Shown here: in pieces, positions 58,856 through 64,000 of the stretch
Layout of the letters: each line of letters starts with the position of its first letter
Numbering within the stretch: position 1 is the stretch's first letter
Assembly: GCA_034509425.1 (NCBI GenBank)
Contig: JAVTVJ010000369.1
Location: 341,501 to 405,500, forward strand
Reading direction: 5' to 3'
Source of the DNA: Eopsaltria australis
Lineage: Eukaryota > Chordata > Aves > Passeriformes > Petroicidae
Length of the DNA: 64,000 nt
Translations under genes and position numbers: made by a program
Notes under the pieces: model-generated
The model's input: the letters and a program-made list of their open reading frames with translations, nothing else
Databases searched by the model: none
Told to the model about the DNA's origin: nothing

Positions 58856-59619
58856 GTGGCAGGAGATGGTATTTCTATTCGAGTTCCCCACTGTGAGAGG
58901 AGATCCCTGCCCCATAGGGTGAAGCCTGATGGTACCACAAAGGGCTTGACGGAGGCTATGTGACCATCAGGTCCCTCTATGGAGATTGAATTCATGCTCC
59001 TCATGGAAGGAGAGGTTCCCCCAATACCAGAAACTGTCCCCACAGAAGGTCTCAGAGCCCAGTGCATTGGCTAATCTGCCTTGGAGATGATGGTAACATC
59101 TGCTCCTGTGTCTATCATCCCATCTAGATAAGTTGTGGCTTTTCCATTGGTCAATTTGCAGCTAAGAGTTGGCTTGTCTTCTCCAACCACTTCAGCCCAG
59201 TAAGAACACGGGGTTCGGTGCAGTCGAGGAAAATCTCTAGGTATCACTATGGCCTGTGCTACCCAAGTCCATTGTGGAAGAAACCAGGGGGTGTTTGTGC
59301 AAGTGACTGTGATCTTGAAATTCATTCCTGGGGACACAGTGTGGATTTCAGGTAACACAAACAGTTCTGGTGGTCCTCTCAACGAGTTTCCCACCACTAG
59401 AATGTCAGTTCGAGAGTCGATGTTTCCTGAAACTGAAACTGTGATATGATGGAATGTGGGTTTGGTGAAATGGTTTGCGGTGGCACTCACCACGTTCAGA
59501 TGCGGGGCCCAGGTGTTCGCAGGTGCTGGTGGTTTCGCTGGGGACACTATGGCAGGGATCGGTGTTGCAGCCTTTAGTTTTGTGTCAGCGCGTGGTGCTG
59601 CCCCACACTCGTTGTCTAG
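58846..59619 (-). pseudogene. pro: pro: dUTPase-like region and aspartic protease with an in-frame stop
   Basis: In the -1 frame relative to gag the sequence is open from the gag end. An N-terminal part with NTPWFLPQWTWVAQAIVIP resembles the degenerate dUTPase-like segment placed before the protease in betaretroviruses. The protease active site DTGAD is at 59098-59112. An in-frame TAG at 59071-59073 follows 8 codons later. Beyond it the same frame continues with VSGIGG and the conserved GRDLLSQWG to a TAA at 58846. The protease would mature the polyproteins, but as written translation stops before its second half. The dUTPase assignment is weak; the protease assignment is firm. Confidence 0.82.
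58849..58855 (-). promoter_or_regulatory. Pro-pol ribosomal frameshift site A AAU UUU
   Basis: On the minus strand the heptamer AAATTTT sits in the correct pro phase (A AAT TTT) directly before the pro TAA stop. A -1 slip there enters the pol frame exactly where homology to reverse transcriptase begins (KFLIGATERR). It fits the X XXY YYZ rule. Confidence 0.85.
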
Positions 59620-61598
59620 TTTCGCTGTGGCTGAGGAGTTTCTGGACCTGTAAACGGCTTGGAAGGATTGTTAATTTTTCGGGGTTTGGGACAGTTCTTT
59701 GCAAAATGGTGAGGAGACCCACAATTGAAGCATTTGCGGACGTCTTTATTATTGTCTGCTGTCACAGCAGCACCCACGGTTTTCTTGGGTGCTCCCTTAA
59801 ATGGAAGTTGTTGGGGGGAAAAGTCTGTTTGTTCAGGTTTTATGTCAGCACAAAGCTCTAGCATTTGAGCAATTGTTGGCTTTGGATTTCGTGGTAAGGT
59901 TTGGAGGAGTCTTTTACATTCTATATTTGCATTTTCTTTAGCTAGTGATCTTATGAACTCTTTCTGCAACTGTGGATCTTCTATTTGTTTCATTACTGCC
60001 CCTCTTAATCTTTCCACAAAATCGACAAAACTCTCGTCAAGCCTTTGCTTGATTGCAGAATAACTGTCTGAAGGGGCAGCAGAGGAAGGCAGCCACCATA
60101 AAGCTCTTTTTGCTGTATTTTTAATATCAACTAGAACTGCTGGTGGCAAGTTAGTGGCTTGGTCTCTAGGTTTGCTCATGTCTCCTTGGCCACAAAGATG
60201 ATCAATGGTTAAATTTGCTGTTTGGTCATTAACTTTGTAAATTGGTAAAAGTTCTTTTAATTTTTCTTGCCACATTCTTTCCCAGAGCCAGAATTGAGTT
60301 TCATTTAGGATACCAGACATCAACGTTTTTATATCATGTGGTACTAGGGTTTGAGTTTCGAAAGTCAGGTTTAACATGTTTTTAAAATATGACGACTGCC
60401 ACCCGAACTCTTTTGCAATTTTACATATGTCTTTGAGATTTTGAAGGCCCATCGGTTGCCATACAGCATTCTCTCCTTGAGGATTGTATTGAACTGGGGC
60501 TGCAAAAATCTCGGTATTTGTGATTTGCTGACTGGTTTCTTGGTGGCATCTTGATTGACTTCCAGGAAGCATTCCCCCCCCCTCCTGCGATAGTTCGGCA
60601 GCAGATTGGGGTGGGCTCACGCTACTAGGTATTGCTGAGGCTGGTAGATGTGTGGCAACCACTGCTTTGGCAGCGGCGGCGTTAATTTGAGCCGGGGCTG
60701 GGAACGGCGGGAGTCCATGTGCGCCCGCCCCTAGGGGCGGGACGGAGGCAGGCTGGACAGAGTTTACTGTGGTTGCTAGGAAACTGCCTGGGGAGTATGT
60801 TGGGGGTGCGGTGGGCGTGGCAGCCGGGAAGAGTGGCAGCTGCGGCGGCGGCGGCAGCGGCGCCGGCAGCGGCAGCGGCAGCGGCAGCAGCAGGGGCAGC
60901 GGGGCCGGGGCAGGGGCCAGGGCCAGGGCCGGCGCCGGGGTAGGGGCCGGGGCAGCCCCAGCCGGCTGCAGGCACCCGGGCCATGGCGAGGCGGCGGGCG
61001 GCGTCGGGGCAGGGGCCAGCTGGGGCGGCGGCGGCGCCGTTCCCCCCGGCGGCGCCGCTTCGAGCCTCGGCCAGGCAAGCGGCGCTTCCGCGGCTTGTAC
61101 CGGGGCTTGTGCCGGCGTCAGCCAGGGCCACACAGGCGGCAGCGGCCCGGCTTGCATTCCCATGGCCGCGAACGCCAGCGGCCACGGCGCGGCCCCCCCT
61201 CCCCGTGGCTGCAGGGGGTGGGTTCCCAGCGGTGGGCGTTTGCAGCGCTGACGCCATTGATGTAAGTTCCGCCCCTGTAGGAGGAGGAACGGTAACGAAC
61301 TGCGAATGATGTGGGTAGGTGGGAGGGCTGAGGGAGGTGCCGGGGGCGGGGTTGCCTGGCCACTCGGCCCCGCCCGCGCCCTGCGGGCTGGGTCCGGCTC
61401 CAGGGACCGCATGGCCGACGCCATCTTGGCCCTTTGTTTCTTTGTGTCCCTGAGGGTTTGAAATTGTGAGAGTTTTGGGTGCTGGAGGGGGCCCGAGGGG
61501 GGGCGGGGAGGACTCGGCCGCGGGTTGGTGAAGCTCGGGGGAGGACCGGGGGGTTTGGGGGGGCTCTTGGGGTTTTTTGTCGCTGTTCTCGTGGTCAT
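59616..61598 (-). pseudogene. gag: gag, remaining part: proline/alanine-rich region, capsid, nucleocapsid
   Basis: This open frame of 660 codons lies in the -1 frame relative to the matrix part. The first 360 residues are extremely Pro/Ala/Leu-rich. They include alternating AP and LP runs and a late-domain cluster PTAPPTY at 60795-60815. The capsid starts near PVQYNPQGENAVW (60497) and has a major-homology-like stretch IKQRLDESFVDFVERL near 60.03 kb. The nucleocapsid has one zinc knuckle, CFNCGSPHHFAKNC (59691-59732); most relatives have two. The frame ends in TAG at 59616 and the protease frame overlaps it in -1. Gag would assemble the virion core. It is marked a pseudogene only because of the break from the matrix part. 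Confidence 0.85.
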
Positions 61599-61924
61599 GC
61601 CGCGGTTTTACAAGGGGAGGGGAGGCACGCGCGTTCCGAACTTTTCTCCTTCTCTTCTAAAACTTCACACATTAAAATGAGCAAGGGAAAATACAATCGT
61701 AATGAATTATCTCCTGTTTTTGAAAGACGCGTGAGTCTTTCCCCGACCTGATCCCAGAAATCAAGGGATTTTATGGAAGAGAGAGAAACAGAAGGGTGAT
61801 AGAGAAACACCAACTTTGTAAAACACTTCAAGAGCTTTTTACTGAAAGCTCTATTAGCAGATTTTAAGATGCTTTTAAGTTGGTAATAAACCTCACGTTC
61901 AGGACATGATAAGGTCTTACCCAT
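61595..61924 (-). pseudogene. gag: gag, matrix part, separated from the rest of gag by a frame change
   Basis: A 109-codon frame begins MGKTLSCPERE at 61924 in a strong start context (AGGATGG). Gly2 fits N-myristoylation, and helices such as YYQLKSILKSANRAFSKKLL and SLDFWDQVGERLTRL fit a betaretrovirus-like matrix protein that brings Gag to the membrane. The frame ends in TGA at 61595-61597. The remaining gag lies in the -1 frame, and a stop codon stands upstream of its first ATG in that frame, so a single uninterrupted Gag is not encoded as written. The break is probably inactivating, but a sequencing error in this GC-rich area is possible. Confidence 0.8.
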
Positions 61925-62217
61925 CCTGAAAAATTCTCCCTGCCTGGACAATCCCGAAGTGAAACCCCAGCCCGAAATACTACCTGTGTGGACCCTTGAA
62001 CTTGATCCCTTGCTGTTTCCTGGTTTCCATCGGTGACTGCAGTCCAAAGCAGAGCCTTCAGCTGGTCTGAGCCTTCTGTGGTGTCGAAGGTTTTCAGACC
62101 CCCTTTGGAAAGTGCTAATAGAACTTAGCACGTCTTCTGGGTAGCAGCTTCCAACGGGTGAACTCCTGACCACAGGGTGGACAGGGACACTCTTCTGGGG
62201 CTTGAGTTCTTCTCAAG
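61925..62217 (-). other. Proviral 5' leader
   Basis: Untranslated region between the primer site and the first gag ATG. It is open in the gag frame for a further 83 codons upstream, but the myristoylation-type start at 61924 fits gag better. Packaging signal and splice donor should lie here but were not identified. Confidence 0.6.
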
Positions 62218-62235
62218 ACCAGGCGTTGGGCGCCA
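62218..62235 (-). other. Primer-binding site, tRNA-Lys-like
   Basis: Two bases after the 5' LTR the minus strand reads TGGCGCCCAACG and then CCTGGT. The first 12 bases complement the 3' end of a tRNA-Lys of the lysine-1,2 type; the last six agree only partly. Confidence 0.75.
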
Positions 62236-62237
62236 CT

Positions 62238-62843
62238 TATAGCTCGCTGGTTTTTCTGTCCAGCCCGGCGTTGCCACGACAGATTCCAGCTGGCTATATT
62301 TCCAGGAGTGCCCCTATTCCAAGGCACTCTGGCAGCGTCCCATAGACACTTAGCCAGAGAAACTGCGGCCTGCGGTGTGGTGCAGGAACGGTCCAGTTTA
62401 GCTATCAGCTGAAGATGAATAACGAGAGGGCCCTTGGAATGCCTTTAATTCTGAGTGGATTTATTGCAGGGTCTTCACATACAGAGGAGAGGCAGGGTCC
62501 AAGAGGGCGAGGGGCCCTCAGACACGGCCTTAAGAGTTACTATGTACCACCAATCACCAGGGGGTTTGGGGGAGTATAGGGAAGGCCTAAGGGTATTTGT
62601 TCCTATGGGATAGGGAAGGAACGGGGCTCAGGAGATAACAGGGAATAGAACAAAGGCTCTTAGGGGGAGGGAGGAGATGATGGACACTAGCAGTGGCTAC
62701 TCTAGTTTGTCCTGGGTTAAACCATGGTCACTTCACTTTCCAGGGGTTTCCTATCTCCTTGGAACTTTCTCCACCAGTTATGTTTCTCCTTTTCTAAGTC
62801 TTCTCCCCCTGGAGTCTCCAAGGACACATCCACAGCAGCTACA
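62238..62843 (-). repeat. 5' LTR of the provirus (606 bp)
   Basis: It is colinear with the 3' LTR without indels. On the minus strand it carries GTGATTGGTGG (a CCAAT-box inverse), a TACATA/CTATACT promoter-like area and AATAAA at 62460-62465. The right end abuts the target duplication and the left end the primer site. Confidence 0.96.
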
Positions 62844-62849
62844 GACATC
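62844..62849. repeat. Provirus target site duplication, right
   Basis: GACATC follows the right LTR end directly and matches the left copy exactly. Confidence 0.93.
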
Positions 62850-64000
62850 ATGTAACTACTATTGATTGCTTACAGTTTGCTTTATTTCATGAGTACAAAT
62901 ACTCTGCTCTTACAAATATTTGAAATTATGCATACAAGAGCCTTCTTTAAGTGCTTAAAAATTGCTAGTACTTTATCTGTCAAGAACCACATTCTGTGTG
63001 TTAAAAGCGGTCAAAGCACAGTATACAGTTGGTATTTGTGGGTGCCTTTTTCTTTTTAATGACCTAACACACACTGCTTCCATGTTGCTAATTGTAAGAA
63101 CTTCTGTTTACTGTATGCCTAGTATGACAGAAGTTTTGATTAATCAAAATTGTTAGCATCCTCTTGTATTAAACCCATATTTAGATAGAGAGGCGCTGTT
63201 TTTATGTACATTTATCTTTTCTTAAACTGGCTGATATTTGCGGAAACAGAATTCTATTGTTTCAATAAAATGGCACATGCAAGTTATGAAAGTCCCAGTC
63301 AGTGTGCATTATATATAGCTACTGTAAAAAGACTGGCAAATTTTAGCTTCCCTAGGTTTTCAAAAGCTAAGGTATTAATTAAGCAGAGGTGGATAAATAC
63401 ACAGCTTTGATGAAGACACTTTTTTGTTGTAAGGATGTGTCTGCTGTTTCTATAGTCTGCAGGCACACTGCATACAAAAACAAGGCAGCAACTGTGCTGG
63501 TTGGCATCGTTACCAATATAGGGCAAAAGCAATTATTATGTGTGGAAAACTGTAATAGAAATTTATATCAACAACAGAGGAAGAATTGACATCTTAAAAA
63601 AGTGCATGAAAATAAAACATAATAAAGAGGGATATCATCTTCCCACGGTACTGCACAAATAAGAGCTATGTGTGCAGAAGGGCCTCTTGAAATAAAAGTG
63701 TGGGACTCCAAACAAGAGATTTGCCTTTCTCATACACAGTTCTGAGGCAGAGAGAGTTTCCTCTCATGGATGTAGATCCAGTTGTCTTACACTACTCGAG
63801 TATTAATTTAGACTTTTCAAATGGAGCAAGTGTGTTTTAGGTATGTGTGTGCCTGAAGTGATGCACACACGTTGTTTCAAAAAGATGCAGCGTTGCACTG
63901 ACATCTTCATGACAGCTCAGTATGAAGGTCCTTTCTCTAGCATTTTGCCAATTTTTCATCTTTTCGTTTTGTGATCCTGTCTTTGCAAAAGCTGATTTAG
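62850..64000. other. Flank beyond the provirus, no gene seen
   Basis: AT-rich DNA with several AATAAA motifs on the plus strand (for example near 63265 and 63613) and only short open frames. It could contain a 3' UTR or nothing; the sequence does not decide. Confidence 0.45.

Larger units (their letters stand above)
54131..62843 (-). mobile_element. Near-complete endogenous retrovirus, 8.7 kb (class II, alpha/beta-like)
   Basis: Read on the minus strand the order is 5' LTR, primer-binding site, leader, gag, pro, pol, env, polypurine tract, 3' LTR. A perfect GACATC target duplication flanks it. The two 606-bp LTRs differ at three positions (0.5 percent), so the insertion is young in evolutionary terms. 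Gag, pro and pol lie in three successive -1 frames, as in betaretroviruses. The Env transmembrane subunit is alpharetrovirus-like. Visible breaks are a frame change after the matrix region of gag, one stop codon in pro and one frame change in reverse transcriptase; env is uninterrupted. The element therefore cannot be assumed competent. It lies about 11 kb upstream of APPL2 in the same orientation. Confidence 0.95.

Noticed and set aside
60769..61309. Plus-strand open frames of 160 and 108 codons rich in Gly/Ala
   Set aside because: Antisense shadows of the Pro/Ala-rich gag repeat.
61925..62173. An upstream in-frame extension of gag to the ATG at 62173
   Set aside because: The matrix start at 61924 has a myristoylation glycine and a strong context; the upstream 83 codons look like leader sequence.
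43235..64000. Search for C12orf75, the gene expected beyond APPL2 in vertebrate synteny
   Set aside because: No exon matching its short conserved protein could be seen; it may lie outside the window.
1..64000. CRISPR arrays, rRNA, tRNA and bacterial-type systems
   Set aside because: No evenly spaced direct repeats and no cloverleaf or rRNA sequence were noticed; the window is vertebrate nuclear DNA.

Overview
ORGANISM. The window looks like nuclear DNA of a bird, probably a passerine. The evidence is a vertebrate gene split into 21 GT-AG exons, CR1 retroposon fragments, several avian-type LTRs and an alpha/betaretrovirus-like provirus. It holds no operons, no CRISPR arrays and no bacterial gene order. 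GENE. One host gene is recognised, APPL2, on the minus strand. All 21 coding exons can be placed, from the ATG at 42794 inside a CpG island to the stop at 3837. They sum to 1,977 nt (658 codons plus stop) with every exon phase consistent, and encode a BAR-PH-PTB endosomal adaptor. The 3' UTR probably runs down to about 2.9 kb; nothing codable is seen below that. INTRONS. The introns carry a stack of solitary LTRs: one long-LTR copy in intron 4 (19.2-20.7 kb); in intron 2, an LTR of another family nested inside an older ERVL-type LTR (22.7-24.2 kb), a sister of the inner LTR (25.7-26.6 kb), two long LTRs (29.8-31.4 and 33.6-35.2 kb) and a 0.7 kb LTR-like unit (32.0-32.7 kb). As far as orientation can be read, all run antisense to APPL2. 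UPSTREAM FLANK. Between 43.2 and 54.1 kb lie a short LTR followed by a TGG-starting primer-site candidate (44.0 kb), a third well-preserved long LTR on the minus strand (45.3-46.9 kb), a small alpharetrovirus-like LTR candidate (51.4-51.6 kb) and otherwise unremarkable AT-rich DNA. PROVIRUS. From 54131 to 62843 on the minus strand lies a nearly complete 8.7 kb endogenous retrovirus. It has two 606-bp LTRs differing at three sites, a GACATC target duplication, a tRNA-Lys-like primer site, gag, pro and pol in three successive -1 frames, an env gene and a polypurine tract. Gag, pro and pol each carry one visible break, whereas env is uninterrupted. Its gag-pro-pol plan is betaretrovirus-like, while its transmembrane subunit has the cysteine layout of alpharetroviruses. 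This mosaic element, and the long-LTR family with an implied R region of about 1.3 kb, are the most interesting non-host features. All family assignments come from reading the sequence by eye; no database search was run.
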